Part shown: piece by piece, positions 41,296 to 49,778 of the stretch
Position numbering within the stretch: position 1 is the first letter of the stretch
How the letters are laid out: every line of letters begins with the position of its first letter
Assembly (NCBI GenBank): GCA_034659015.1
Contig: JAYEGL010000001.1
Span: forward strand, 1 to 64,000
Origin: Maricaulis sp034659015
GTDB lineage: Bacteria > Pseudomonadota > Alphaproteobacteria > Caulobacterales > Maricaulaceae
Direction: 5' to 3'
DNA length: 64,000 nucleotides
The notes under the pieces: generated by a model
The model's database searches: none
What the model saw: only the letters and a program-made list of their open reading frames with translations
What the model was told of the DNA's origin: nothing
Translations under genes and position numbers: made by a program

Positions 41296-41496
41296 TTAAA
41301 GGCCGTTCGGGATATATTTCTTCACGATCTTCGCGTCCTGGGGCGACAGGGTCGTCAGGCCGCGCTTGTTGCGGATCTGCTTGTTGGTCCGCTTGATCAT
41401 GCCGTGGCGCTTGCCGGCCTGACCGGCTTTCACCTTGCCCGTGGCAGTGAGCTTGAAGCGCTTCTTGGCGCCGCTCTTCGTCTTCATCTTCGACAT
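41296..41496 (-). CDS. rpmI: 50S ribosomal protein bL35
   Basis: The 66-residue basic protein reads 'MSKMKTKSGAKKRFKLTATG', 'KVKAGQAGKRHGMIKRTNKQ' and 'IRNKRGLTTLSPQDAKIVKK', the complete bL35 pattern. A strong site (AAAGGAG) precedes the ATG at 41496; a longer frame upstream is not needed. It heads the rpmI-rplT unit. Confidence 0.96.
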   Translation of the reverse strand: MSKMKTKSGAKKRFKLTATGKVKAGQAGKRHGMIKRTNKQIRNKRGLTTLSPQDAKIVKKYIPNGL

Positions 41497-41643
41497 TTTC
41501 ATCTCCTTTGCAGGATCGTGCGAAACGATCCGGTGGATGGTGCAGCCAGCAGGCATGTCGAACAGGGCCCGTCAGACTGGTGTTGGAAGCGGGGTCTTAT
41601 ACGCGGAAACGGCCGTATTGCAAGGGGTCGCGCTGACTCGGCG

Positions 41644-42090
41644 TCAGGCGTGCGGCTCGTGCTCGCACAGGCCGCAATCGCGCTTGTGGACGTGCCCGGC
41701 CCGCGCCCGCGCCCGCCAGTTGGCCAGATGGGCACCGGCCAGCACCGACACACCGATCAGGGTCAGCACGGTTTCCGCCGTCGGCCCGAAGGCGTGGGAG
41801 GCGCCGATCGCCATCAGCACAAGCCCGGCAAGGCCCACGGCGAAGACCCGCCATCCAGCCCGCACCGTCTTCATGCCCCAGCCCAGCGCGACCAGGGATA
41901 CCGGCGCGGCGAGGGCCAGCAGGACGATATGCCAGTCGTGGCTGAGGCCGAACAGCGAGCCGAGCTCCGGCGAGAGCAGCGGCGCGGCCGACGCCGCGGT
42001 CGGGACCAGAAGGCAGTGGAGAATGCACACAACAGACAGGCTGACGCCGGTGACGTCGAGGGATTCCTGCCTGTTTCCGAACATTTTCAT
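41644..42090 (-). CDS. MerC-domain membrane protein
   Basis: The 148-residue protein has four predicted membrane helices and the MerC signature in helix 1 ('VTGVSLSVVCILHCLLVPTA', with the CxxxC-type cysteine pair). The C-terminus is His/Cys-rich ('HVHKRDCGLCEHEPHA'), a likely metal-binding tail. MerC proteins were first described as mercury transporters, but chromosomal alphaproteobacterial copies often lie under zinc control. Here a Zur-like inverted repeat sits just upstream of the start at 42090, which favours a role in zinc supply. The assignment to zinc is inference. Confidence 0.82.
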   Translation of the reverse strand: MKMFGNRQESLDVTGVSLSVVCILHCLLVPTAASAAPLLSPELGSLFGLSHDWHIVLLALAAPVSLVALGWGMKTVRAGWRVFAVGLAGLVLMAIGASHAFGPTAETVLTLIGVSVLAGAHLANWRARARAGHVHKRDCGLCEHEPHA

Positions 42091-42124
42091 GAAAGGGGCC
42101 TTCGGGGTCGAGCTCGCAAGAGAA

Positions 42125-42139
42125 TGATATAGTATAACA
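42125..42139 (-). promoter_or_regulatory. Zur-like inverted repeat upstream of the MerC gene
   Basis: TGATATAGTATAACA is a near-perfect inverted repeat (reverse complement TGTTATACTATATCA), close to the AT-rich palindrome used by Zur in proteobacteria. It lies 35 bp before the ATG of the MerC gene in otherwise GC-rich DNA. Confidence 0.55.
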
Positions 42140-42226
42140 CTCATCGGAACGGAAGCCCGGAATCAGCCGATAGCCGCAGCAATCGGCCGCACCCTCGCCC
42201 TGCGCATGAAACCGGCCGTCTGCATG

Positions 42227-42256
42227 AAAAAACGGGGCGCCGGAGCGCCCCGTTTT
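42227..42256 (-). terminator. Terminator of the four-repeat protein gene
   Basis: On the minus strand AACGGGGCGC (42254-42245), loop TCCG, GCGCCCCGTT (42240-42231) and TTTTC follow. It lies about 30 bp after the stop at 42287. Confidence 0.75.
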
Positions 42257-42286
42257 CGTTTGCCGTCCGGCCTGTCCGGTGCCCGG

Positions 42287-44044
42287 CTATTCCTCCTGGA
42301 AGCCCAGTTCGGAAATGGCGAGCTGGGCCGGCTGGCCCTCGCCGGACCAGTAGGTACCGACCCAGATGTCGTAGGTACCGGCGCGCGGGGTCTCGAAACG
42401 GATCCCCGGATTGAGCCCGCCGGCGCCGTCATCATTGCACACCCAGTTGCCGGCCGGATCGTTGATCACCAGGGTCGTGTCGGCTTCGGACAGGGCGGAG
42501 ATGAAGAGGTCCAGCGCTCCGGGCTCGAACTGCAGCTCGAAGTCCGGCGCCTCGGTGACATAGCCGCGGCAGGACGGGTCTGCCGCCTCCTGGGCTTCCA
42601 GCGGCCCACCGGCGAGGAGGTCGACCATGTAGGGGTCGGGCGTGAACCCGCCTTCCAGCGCGACACCGCCGAAATTGCTGTCCAGCGTGAAATCCAGCCC
42701 GGAACCGCCGATGAATTCACCGCCGAAGCCGAGTTCGGACACATGCAGCGTGGCCGGCTCCGGCGCGCCTTCCGAATAGGTGCCGACCCAGATGTCGTAG
42801 CGGCCTTCCATCGGATTGTCGAAGCGGATGCCCGGATTGAGGCTGCCGGCGCTGTCGTCATCGCACCACCAGCTGCCGTCCGGCGCGTTGACCGCCAGCG
42901 TGGCGTCGCCGCCGGAAGTGGCGGAGATATAGAGGTCGAAATCGCCCGGCGTGTAGGTGATGTCGAAGTCCGGCGCCGTGGTGGCGAAGCCGCGGCAATT
43001 CCGGCCGAGCGCCTCGTTCACGTCGACATCGCCGCCGGCCATGAGTTCGACATTGTAGGGATCCGGCGCGAAACCGGCGGTCAGCTCGGCCGAGCCGTAA
43101 TTGGAGGGCAGGGAGTAGTCCAGCTCCGCCGGCTCGTCGACACCGCCCAAGAAGCCCAGCTCGGACACATAGACCGTCGCCGGCACTTGCGCCCCGCCGG
43201 AGAACCGCCCGGCCCAGACGGCATAGCGGCCCGGCACGGGATCCTCGATGCGCAGGCCCGGGTTGAGATCGCCGGCCGTATCGTCGTCGCAGTGCCAGAG
43301 TCCGTCCGGGCTCTGGACGAGAAGCGTCGTGTCGGAGTCGGATTCCATGGAGACATAGAGGTCGAACGTATCGCCGGCGGCGTAGTTCACCCACAGATCC
43401 GGCGCCTCCATTACCTGGCCGCGGCACATCGGCGAGGTTCCGCGGCTGGCCTCGACTTCGCCGCCTGCCGTCACGCGGACGGTGCGCGGATCGTCGGCAA
43501 AACCGGCGTTGAGATCGAGCGAGCCGGATTCCGGCGCCAGATTGGCGTTCGGCGCGCGCGAATAGACATTGTCGGTTGAAAAGGCGAGTTCGGAAATGTG
43601 CAGCATGGCCGGCTCGTAGCCACTGCCGGAGCCAAACGTGCCGACCCAGATATTGTAGGTGCCCGATTGCGGGTCGCCGATGCGGATACCCGGATTGAGC
43701 CCGATCCCCTCGCCGTCGTCATTGCAGTGCCAGCTCCCGTCGGGCGCATGGACGATGAGCGTCGCATCGGCATCGGAGGCGGCGGAAAGGTAGAGATCGA
43801 AACTGCCGGCCTGGTAGTCGAGATTGTATGACGGCTGGTGCGTGATGTAGCCGGAACAGGCGCCATCGACATTGCCCGCATAGATCGCGCCGCCTGCGCG
43901 CACGCCGACCGACGTCGGATCCGGGGCGAAACCGGCGGACAGCCGGGTCGACCCGTAGGCGGGGGCTGCGCCGGGGTCCTGCGCCTGGGCGGCGGTCCCG
44001 ATGGACGCGGCAAGCGCCGCGCCGGCGATAAGTCTGGTGATCAT
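42287..44044 (-). CDS. Secreted protein of four tandem beta repeats
   Basis: The 585-residue protein has a signal peptide ('RLIAGAALAASIGTAAQAQ') and four tandem repeats of about 135 residues. Each repeat contains 'AGF-PDP', one cysteine in 'C-GY/GF', 'FDLYISA' or a variant, 'PDGSW-C-DD' with the second cysteine, 'LNPGIR', 'Y-IWVGT' and 'ISELGF' or 'VSELGF'. Repeat ends lie near residues 163, 300, 440 and 585. The pattern recalls PPC (peptidase pre/post C-terminal) beta-sandwich modules, and acidic 'DD' clusters suggest calcium. No catalytic domain is attached. The long preceding gap and terminator make it a single-gene unit. Confidence 0.75.
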   Translation of the reverse strand: MITRLIAGAALAASIGTAAQAQDPGAAPAYGSTRLSAGFAPDPTSVGVRAGGAIYAGNVDGACSGYITHQPSYNLDYQAGSFDLYLSAASDADATLIVHAPDGSWHCNDDGEGIGLNPGIRIGDPQSGTYNIWVGTFGSGSGYEPAMLHISELAFSTDNVYSRAPNANLAPESGSLDLNAGFADDPRTVRVTAGGEVEASRGTSPMCRGQVMEAPDLWVNYAAGDTFDLYVSMESDSDTTLLVQSPDGLWHCDDDTAGDLNPGLRIEDPVPGRYAVWAGRFSGGAQVPATVYVSELGFLGGVDEPAELDYSLPSNYGSAELTAGFAPDPYNVELMAGGDVDVNEALGRNCRGFATTAPDFDITYTPGDFDLYISATSGGDATLAVNAPDGSWWCDDDSAGSLNPGIRFDNPMEGRYDIWVGTYSEGAPEPATLHVSELGFGGEFIGGSGLDFTLDSNFGGVALEGGFTPDPYMVDLLAGGPLEAQEAADPSCRGYVTEAPDFELQFEPGALDLFISALSEADTTLVINDPAGNWVCNDDGAGGLNPGIRFETPRAGTYDIWVGTYWSGEGQPAQLAISELGFQEE

Positions 44045-44302
44045 GTCATTCCCCCTGTCTGAATGGCGGACCCCGTCTTGCCCGGGTCCCGGCCTCCCGC
44101 ATGCGCGGAAGTTTCAACCGATTTCATCACAAAGCCCAGTCACTGAATATCGCCTGAACGGGGTAGCCCGCAATCCGGCACACCTGCGGCATGATTGCGG
44201 CACAGAGCCCGCGACCCGTCCTGACGGGACGTTTTGTCGCCCGCACCTTCCGCCGGGCGCGCGCATGCCCCATCTTTCCGGCAACGGAAAACGGAGACCC
44301 CC

Positions 44303-44689
44303 ATGAGCTATACGTTCGACAAGACGCTGGACCTGCCCTTCGACAAGGCGGTCGAGCGCGTGCGAGACGCGCTGTCCGCGGAGGGCTTCGGCGTGCTCAC
44401 CGAGATCGATGTCAGTGCCACGCTGAAGACGAAGATCGATGTCGACTTCCGCCCCTACATCATTCTGGGCGCCTGCAATCCCGGCCTGGCCCACAAGGCG
44501 CTCAGCGCCGAGGACCGGATCGGTGTGATGCTGCCCTGCAATGTCGTGGTGCAGGAAAAATCACCCGGCCGGAGCGACGTCTCGGCCGTCGATCCGGTGG
44601 CCTCGATGTCGGCCGTCGACAATCCCGACCTCGGCGGCATCGCCGATGCCGTGCGCGGCAAGCTCCGCGCAGTAATCGACGCGCTCTGA
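44303..44689 (+). CDS. DUF302 domain protein
   Basis: The 128-residue protein is one DUF302 domain: 'LPFDKAVERVRDALSAEGFG', 'VLTEIDVSATLKTKIDVDFR', 'YIILGACNPGLAHKALSAED' and 'IGVMLPCNVVVQE'. The cysteines in 'GACNPG' and 'LPCNV' are conserved in the family. No signal peptide is seen. Function is unknown, though DUF302 genes often occur near sulfur or metal metabolism. The start at 44303 follows a GGAG site. It is convergent with infC, separated by a bidirectional hairpin. Confidence 0.85.
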   Translation: MSYTFDKTLDLPFDKAVERVRDALSAEGFGVLTEIDVSATLKTKIDVDFRPYIILGACNPGLAHKALSAEDRIGVMLPCNVVVQEKSPGRSDVSAVDPVASMSAVDNPDLGGIADAVRGKLRAVIDAL

Positions 44690-44714
44690 AAGCAAACCAC
44701 GCCGCGAAAACGAA

Positions 44715-44742
44715 AACGGCGCCCCCTGAGGGGCGCCGTTTC
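44715..44742. terminator. Bidirectional terminator between DUF302 and infC genes
   Basis: AACGGCGCCCC (44715-44725) pairs with GGGGCGCCGTT (44730-44740), flanked by A-rich sequence on the left and TTTC on the right. It serves convergent genes. Confidence 0.7.
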
Positions 44743-44792
44743 AACGTCGGACCTGGCCCGGGCCACCCCGGGGCGCAGCGTGACGGCGCGCG

Positions 44793-45332
44793 TCAGCGCG
44801 GCGCCATCACCATGACCATGAGACGGCCTTCCATCTTCGGCTCGAACTCCACCTTGGCCACGTCGGAGAAATCTTCCTTGACCCGGTTCATGATGTCCAT
44901 GCCGCGGTCCTGGTGGGCCATCTCGCGGCCGCGGAAGCGCAGCGTGACCTTCACCTTGTCGCCGGCCTCGAAGAAGCGGTGCATCGCCTTGGTCTTCACG
45001 CCATAGTCGTGCACGTCGATGTTCGGCCGCATCTTGATCTCTTTGATCTCGACCGTCTTCTGCTTCTTTTTCGCCTCGGCCTTCTTCTTCTGTTCCTGGT
45101 ACTTCAGCTTGCCGTAGTCGATGATCTTGCACACCGGCGGATCCGCATTCGGCGACACTTCGACAAGGTCGAGTCCCGCTTCCTCGGCGGCCTCCAGGGC
45201 TGCTTCGACGGGCATAATGCCCTGTTTTTCACCGTTTTCGTCGATCAGAAGGACCCGCGGAACGCGGATATCCCGGTTGGTGCGCGGCCCTTCCTTCTTG
45301 GGCGGCTGCGCGGCGTGCGGTCTACGGGCTAT
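44793..45332 (-). CDS. infC: Translation initiation factor IF-3, likely AUA start
   Basis: The 179-residue product shows the full IF-3: N-domain 'RDIRVPRVLLIDENGEKQGI', 'EEAGLDLVEVSPNADPPVCK', linker 'AEAKKKQKTVEIKEIKMRPN' and C-domain 'EAGDKVKVTLRFRGREMAHQ'. No ATG, GTG or TTG lies at the expected position. The codon at 45332-45330 is ATA, preceded by AAGGGAG, and the product would begin like other alphaproteobacterial IF-3s ('-ARRPHAAQPP'). An in-frame ATG at 45404 would add 24 atypical residues. Rare start codons on infC allow IF-3 to repress its own translation. Confidence 0.93.
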   Translation of the reverse strand: MARRPHAAQPPKKEGPRTNRDIRVPRVLLIDENGEKQGIMPVEAALEAAEEAGLDLVEVSPNADPPVCKIIDYGKLKYQEQKKKAEAKKKQKTVEIKEIKMRPNIDVHDYGVKTKAMHRFFEAGDKVKVTLRFRGREMAHQDRGMDIMNRVKEDFSDVAKVEFEPKMEGRLMVMVMAPR

Positions 45333-45548
45333 GGCCTCTTCTCCCTTGTGGCCCACGTACAGAAACCTAGTAATCCCCCGGCGGCGGAACCGGATCAAGC
45401 CCAAAGTGGGCGTATCAGGCGCCTGTCCGGACGGGAGCGGCGCACTATGGTCAAATGATCACATTTGGCAAGCGCCGCACACTGTGGGCCGCTCCGCCAT
45501 CATGGCGCCGGTCGGGATGTGGGGAAGGCCGGCACCGCGTTCAACCGG

Positions 45549-46532
45549 TCAGGCGGCTTCCGGCTCGCGATCGAAACCGCCGGCGAAACGCATCGCCGCG
45601 ACGGCCTCTTCCGGCGTCACCTGGGCCAGCGTCGGCGCATGCATCAGGATAACCGGCTCGGGGCCGCGCGGGGCGAACAGGGCCGGATCGCCGACATCGC
45701 CGTAAAGCGCCAGCGCCGGCGCCCCCGACGCCACCAGCAGGTGGAGCAAGGGCGTATCCTCGCTGAACACGAACCGGGCATGCCGGGCGAGACCGGCCAG
45801 CTGGGCCAGCTTGGCCTTGCCGGTAATGTCACGGGCGCCCGGCGTGACATGAGCCACATAGCGGCCGACATCGCGGGTATCGGGCCCGCCGATCAGCGCC
45901 GGCGTCACCCCGGCCTGCAACAATTCATGCGCCAGTGCGGCCCAGCGTTCCTGGGGCCAGCGCAGGGCCGGTTTCACCGTGTCGCCGGACGGCGCCAGAA
46001 GGGCGAAGGACCCGTTGAGACCGAAATATTCCGGATCCAGCATGCGCGACTGCTTGGCCAGGAAATCCACCCAGCTCGCATCCGGCGGCGGCGCCGCCCC
46101 CAGCGGATAATGCTCCGGCTCCAGACCGAGCACGGCATTGAGGCGGCCGGCCACGGCATCGACGGGATGCGCCGTCTCGCGCGGGTCGGGCACCACCTCG
46201 CTCCAGCGGCATTTCGAAAAGCGGAAGAGCCGCTTCAGCTTGCGCGAGTCCGCACTGCCGACCAGATCGTAGACGCGCGCCGGCTTGTTGAGCTTCAGCC
46301 GCTTGTCGCGCAGCCCGGCAAGGGGCCGCGTGTCGGGCACGGCATCGGTCTCGATCATGTTGAAATAAGGACAGTGCTTCAGGAAGCTCTCGTAATCCGG
46401 CGTGGTCAGCAGGATGATACGATCGCGCTTGTGCACGTCGCGCAGCAGTCGCGCGGCGGCCAGCATCCTCACGGTCGAGGCCAGATCGCCCCAGTGCAGG
46501 ATATAGGTGATGTCGCGCTGCGGTTCGCTCAT
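45549..46532 (-). CDS. Glycosyltransferase family 9 (heptosyltransferase-like)
   Basis: The 327-residue protein has the GT9 layout: 'DITYILHWGDLASTVRMLAA' at the start, 'FALLAPSGDTVKPALRWPQE' followed by 'RWAALAHELLQAGVTPALIG', then 'KLAQLAGLARHARFVFSEDT' and 'LHLLVASGAPALALYGDVGD'. This family adds heptose or related sugars to lipopolysaccharide core. It overlaps the preceding glycosyltransferase gene by four bases, so both probably act in the same envelope polysaccharide pathway at the inner membrane. Confidence 0.85.
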   Translation of the reverse strand: MSEPQRDITYILHWGDLASTVRMLAAARLLRDVHKRDRIILLTTPDYESFLKHCPYFNMIETDAVPDTRPLAGLRDKRLKLNKPARVYDLVGSADSRKLKRLFRFSKCRWSEVVPDPRETAHPVDAVAGRLNAVLGLEPEHYPLGAAPPPDASWVDFLAKQSRMLDPEYFGLNGSFALLAPSGDTVKPALRWPQERWAALAHELLQAGVTPALIGGPDTRDVGRYVAHVTPGARDITGKAKLAQLAGLARHARFVFSEDTPLLHLLVASGAPALALYGDVGDPALFAPRGPEPVILMHAPTLAQVTPEEAVAAMRFAGGFDREPEAA

Positions 46533-47677
46533 GGCTCGCAGTTTAGGACCTCATGATAGACGCGCAAAGTCGAAGCTTGCAGGCTGACGGTAGAAAAATG
46601 CGTCGTGACGTGATCGCGGGCCCGGCGGCCGATCGCATCGCGGTCTTCCGGCGCCAGCGCCACCGCGCCGGCAATGGCGGCCGCAAGCGCCGCCGGATCG
46701 CCCGGCTGCACCCGCCAGCCGGTCTCGCTGTGCAGCACGACCTCACGCGCACCGCCATGATCCGCCGCAATCACCGGGCGCAGCATCGCGCCGGCCTCGG
46801 CCGCCGTACGGCCGAAAGCCTCCGGCTCGACCGAGGGCGTCAGCACGATGTCCGCCAGCATCATCGCCGCCGGCATGTCGCTGCAATGGCCCACGATATA
46901 GACCCGGTCGGCGACACCTTCCGAGGCGGCCAGCGCCCGCAATTCCTCGACATAGGTCTGCCGGCCCTGCGCATCGCCGGCCAGGACAAGGCGCGGCGTT
47001 TCCACCTCCGGATCGTCGTGCAGGCGGCCCATCGCCCGGATCGCCTCGCGCTGCCCCTTCCACCCGGTCAGGCGTGCCGGCAGGAAGAGGACCGGCGAGG
47101 CGTCCTGCGGGTCGAGCCCCCAGGCCTGGCGCAGCACCTCCACCCGGTCCGCTTCGACCGCCCCGGGATCGAAGCGTACGAGATCGACCCCGCGCGGAAT
47201 GACCCGCACGTGCGGCGCAGCAAACGGGTGCTCGACGCCGATGTGCTCGCGGATGAATTCGGAATTGGCGATCACGCATTCGCCGCGCGCCATCACGGAA
47301 TTATAGCGCCGCTTCAGGGCGGACCGGGCGTTGTAGGTGCCGTGATAGGTGGTGACGAAGTGCGCGCCGGTACGGTCGCAGGCCCATTTCGCACTCCAGG
47401 CCGGCGCGCGCGAACGGGCATGGACGATCTCCACCCCCTCGCGGCGGATCACGCCGATCAGCCGGTACATGTTGCGCATCAGCGTGAGCGGGTTCTTCGA
47501 GGCGGCCGGCATGCGGACCAGTTCGCCGCCCAGGTCCGCGAGTTCGCCTTCCAGACGCCCGCCGGCGGAGGCGACGAGGGCACGGCCGCCTTCGGCGATC
47601 ACGGCCTCGGCGACTTCCAGCGTCGTCCGCTCGGCGCCGCCGGCATCGAGTTCGGGAATCACCTGGAGAACGATCAT
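46529..47677 (-). CDS. Glycosyltransferase family 4
   Basis: The 382-residue GT-B protein begins 'MIVLQVIPELDAGGAERTTL', a typical GT4 acceptor-side start. The donor-side domain contains 'FAAPHVRVIPRGVDLVRFDP', 'VLFLPARLTGWKGQREAIRA' and 'EPEAFGRTAAEAGAMLRPVI' with the E-x7-E motif. It transfers a sugar from a nucleotide donor, probably to lipopolysaccharide or another envelope glycan. It is the first gene of a two-gene unit with GT9 and its promoter lies in the gap to the divergent betaine operon. Confidence 0.88.
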   Translation of the reverse strand: MIVLQVIPELDAGGAERTTLEVAEAVIAEGGRALVASAGGRLEGELADLGGELVRMPAASKNPLTLMRNMYRLIGVIRREGVEIVHARSRAPAWSAKWACDRTGAHFVTTYHGTYNARSALKRRYNSVMARGECVIANSEFIREHIGVEHPFAAPHVRVIPRGVDLVRFDPGAVEADRVEVLRQAWGLDPQDASPVLFLPARLTGWKGQREAIRAMGRLHDDPEVETPRLVLAGDAQGRQTYVEELRALAASEGVADRVYIVGHCSDMPAAMMLADIVLTPSVEPEAFGRTAAEAGAMLRPVIAADHGGAREVVLHSETGWRVQPGDPAALAAAIAGAVALAPEDRDAIGRRARDHVTTHFSTVSLQASTLRVYHEVLNCEP

Positions 47678-48122
47678 TCGGGAGGAAACCGGGCCGGATC
47701 AGAATTCCTTATCTTCTTTCACACCTTGGCCCGGAAAACAAACGAATGCGGCGCGTGGCGGCGCGTGCGGCCCGGCCCGGGCGCTGTTGCTACCATCGGG
47801 GAAGTTTGTTACTGGCAAAGATGCAGGGCAGGCCTCCGACGGCCACCGGCTGCGGTGTGGCTAGCCTGAGCGGTGGGTGCGTCGTGACCTAATCCCGGTC
47901 CGGTCTGCAACTGGCAGATGCGCACATAAGAGTGACGAACGTGCCTGCGGGTGCGGCCGGGGAACATTACTGCCCCTGCCCCCGTAACCGCCGAACCGAT
48001 CAAGATGGAAAATTCGCCCGGCGTGCCGTTGCACGACGCAGGGACACGTGCGGGCGATTGGCTCAAACAGGGACGCAAGAAGTCAGACAGGCGAGCTGTG
48101 TCTGCTGACCGCGCTGATGTGA
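47678..48122. other. Long divergent gap; candidate structured leader of the betaine operon
   Basis: No gene is visible in 445 bp. The right part (47820-48120) is GC-rich with several short complementary segments (for example CCGGTCTGC/GCAGATGCGC and GCCGGGG...CCCCTG), C-rich runs (CTGCCCCTGCCCCCGTAACC), and no clear ribosome-binding site before the ATG at 48123. I do not recognise glycine, SAM, SAH or cobalamin riboswitch consensus, although CTGCCCC-type runs superficially resemble the last. The region may hold an osmotic or AdoMet-related control element. Confidence 0.35.
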
Positions 48123-48929
48123 ATGACCGAAGGCACCTTGGTTCAGGATTTCGGGCAGGACCCGATCGCTACCCGGGAAACCGACCATTACCAGAAGGAA
48201 TACATCGAAGGCTTCGTCGACAAGTGGGACGAGCTGATCGACTGGGACGCCCGCGCCGAAAGCGAGGGCCAGTTTTTCATCGACATTCTCAAGGCCCGCG
48301 GCAAGCACAAGGTTCTCGATGCTGCCGCCGGCACCGGCTTTCACTCCATCCAGCTGCTCAAGGCCGGATTCGACGTCACCACGGTCGACGGCAGTGCGGA
48401 AATGCTGGCCAAGGCCTTCGAGAACGGCCGCAAGCGCGATCTCGTGCTCAATACGGTGCATGCCGACTGGCGCTGGCTGAACAAGGATGTGCACGGCAAG
48501 TTCGACGCCATCATCTGCCTGGGCAATTCCTTCACCCACCTGTTCGACGAACAGGACCGCCGCCGCACGCTGGCCGAATTCTACGCGGCGCTGAAATGGG
48601 ACGGGATCCTGATCCTGGACCAGCGCAATTACGACGCGATCCTGGACGGCGATTTTTCCACCAAGCACAAATACTATTATTGCGGCGACCAGGTCGTGGC
48701 CGAGCCGGAGCATGTCGATGACGGGTTGGCGCGCTTCCGCTACGCCTTCCCGGACGGGGCCGAGTATCACCTCAACATGTTCCCGCTGCGCAAGGCCTAT
48801 ACGCGCCAGCTGCTGACCGATGTCGGCTTCAAGAAGGTGAAGACCTTCGGGGACTTCCAGGAAACCTACCAGGAAAACGATCCGGACTTTTTCGTCCACG
48901 TTGCGGAGAAACTCGAAGATGAGCACTAA
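48123..48929 (+). CDS. Glycine/sarcosine N-methyltransferase
   Basis: The 268-residue class I methyltransferase resembles the GSMT enzymes of halophiles: 'TDHYQKEYIEGFVDKWDELI', AdoMet motif 'KVLDAAAGTGFHSIQLLKAG', 'VTTVDGSAEMLAKAFENGRK', 'DAIICLGNSFTHLFDEQDRR' and 'LILDQRNYDAILDGDFSTKH'. These enzymes convert glycine to sarcosine and dimethylglycine with AdoMet. The next gene encodes the enzyme for the last steps. The pair makes the osmoprotectant glycine betaine from glycine in the cytoplasm. The ATG at 48123 has no obvious ribosome-binding site. Confidence 0.9.
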   Translation: MTEGTLVQDFGQDPIATRETDHYQKEYIEGFVDKWDELIDWDARAESEGQFFIDILKARGKHKVLDAAAGTGFHSIQLLKAGFDVTTVDGSAEMLAKAFENGRKRDLVLNTVHADWRWLNKDVHGKFDAIICLGNSFTHLFDEQDRRRTLAEFYAALKWDGILILDQRNYDAILDGDFSTKHKYYYCGDQVVAEPEHVDDGLARFRYAFPDGAEYHLNMFPLRKAYTRQLLTDVGFKKVKTFGDFQETYQENDPDFFVHVAEKLEDEH

Positions 48930-49752
48930 GTCACAGGCCGTCCTGGAGGCGGAAACCTATTACGACAGCGCTCCGGCCGATGCCTTCTACCGCGCCGTCT
49001 GGGGCGGCGAGGACATCCATGTCGGCCTCTATGCCAGCCCGGACGAGGACATCGCCACGGCGAGCCGCCGCACGGTGACCACGATGGCCGACCGGCTTCA
49101 GACCATCGGGCCGGACAGCAAGGTGATCGATCTGGGCGCCGGTTTCGGCGGCTCGGCACGCTATCTGGCCGACCGTTTCGGCTGCCACGTCACCTGCCTG
49201 AACCTGTCGGAGACCCAGAACGCCTTCAATCGCGAACTGACCGGGAAGGCGGGGATGAACGACAAGATCGATGTCGTCTACGGCTCCTTCGAGGATCTCG
49301 ACGACCCGGACGACAGCTATGACATCGTCTGGTCTCAGGATTCCTTCCTGCATTCCGGCGAACGGCTGAAGGTGATCGAGGAAATCGACCGCATCACAAA
49401 GCCCGGCGGCGAGCTGATCTTCACCGACCCGATGCAGGCGGATGACTGTCCCGAGGGCGTGCTTGACCACATTCTCAAGCGGATTCACCTGCAGACCTTC
49501 GCTTCGGTCGCCTTCTACAAGCACGAGCTCGGCAAGCGCGGCTTCACGCCTGTGCAGCTCGACGAGACGCCGATGAATCTGCGCACCCACTACAACCGGG
49601 TGCGCCAGGTCCTGCTGGAGCGCCGCGAAGAGCTGACCAAGCTGTCCGGCGCGGAGTATGTCGACGGCATGATCGAGGGGCTCAAGCACTGGGTCGACGG
49701 CGCCGACAAGGGCTATCTCAACTGGGGCATCCTGCATTTCCGCAAGGGCTGA
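48919..49752 (+). CDS. Sarcosine/dimethylglycine N-methyltransferase
   Basis: The 277-residue methyltransferase begins 'MSTKSQAVLEAETYYDSAPA'. It has 'FYRAVWGGEDIHVGLYASPD', AdoMet motif 'KVIDLGAGFGGSARYLADRF', 'VTCLNLSETQNAFNRE' and 'YDIVWSQDSFLHSGERLKVI', which match SDMT enzymes and distant cyclopropane synthase relatives. SDMT methylates sarcosine and dimethylglycine to glycine betaine. The start at 48919 overlaps the GSMT end by 11 bp. A GC-rich hairpin follows the stop. Confidence 0.9.
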   Translation: MSTKSQAVLEAETYYDSAPADAFYRAVWGGEDIHVGLYASPDEDIATASRRTVTTMADRLQTIGPDSKVIDLGAGFGGSARYLADRFGCHVTCLNLSETQNAFNRELTGKAGMNDKIDVVYGSFEDLDDPDDSYDIVWSQDSFLHSGERLKVIEEIDRITKPGGELIFTDPMQADDCPEGVLDHILKRIHLQTFASVAFYKHELGKRGFTPVQLDETPMNLRTHYNRVRQVLLERREELTKLSGAEYVDGMIEGLKHWVDGADKGYLNWGILHFRKG

Positions 49753-49778
49753 TGCCTTTGTAATACGGCCCATGATGG

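Noticed and set aside
47820..48122. Cobalamin riboswitch before the betaine genes
   Set aside because: A CTGCCCC-rich run looks similar, but the B12 box and the other conserved segments are absent, and the genes are not B12-related.
48000..48122. Glycine or SAH riboswitch before the betaine genes
   Set aside because: I could not find the conserved GGAGAG/CGCCGAAGG or the SAH core; left as an unassigned leader only.
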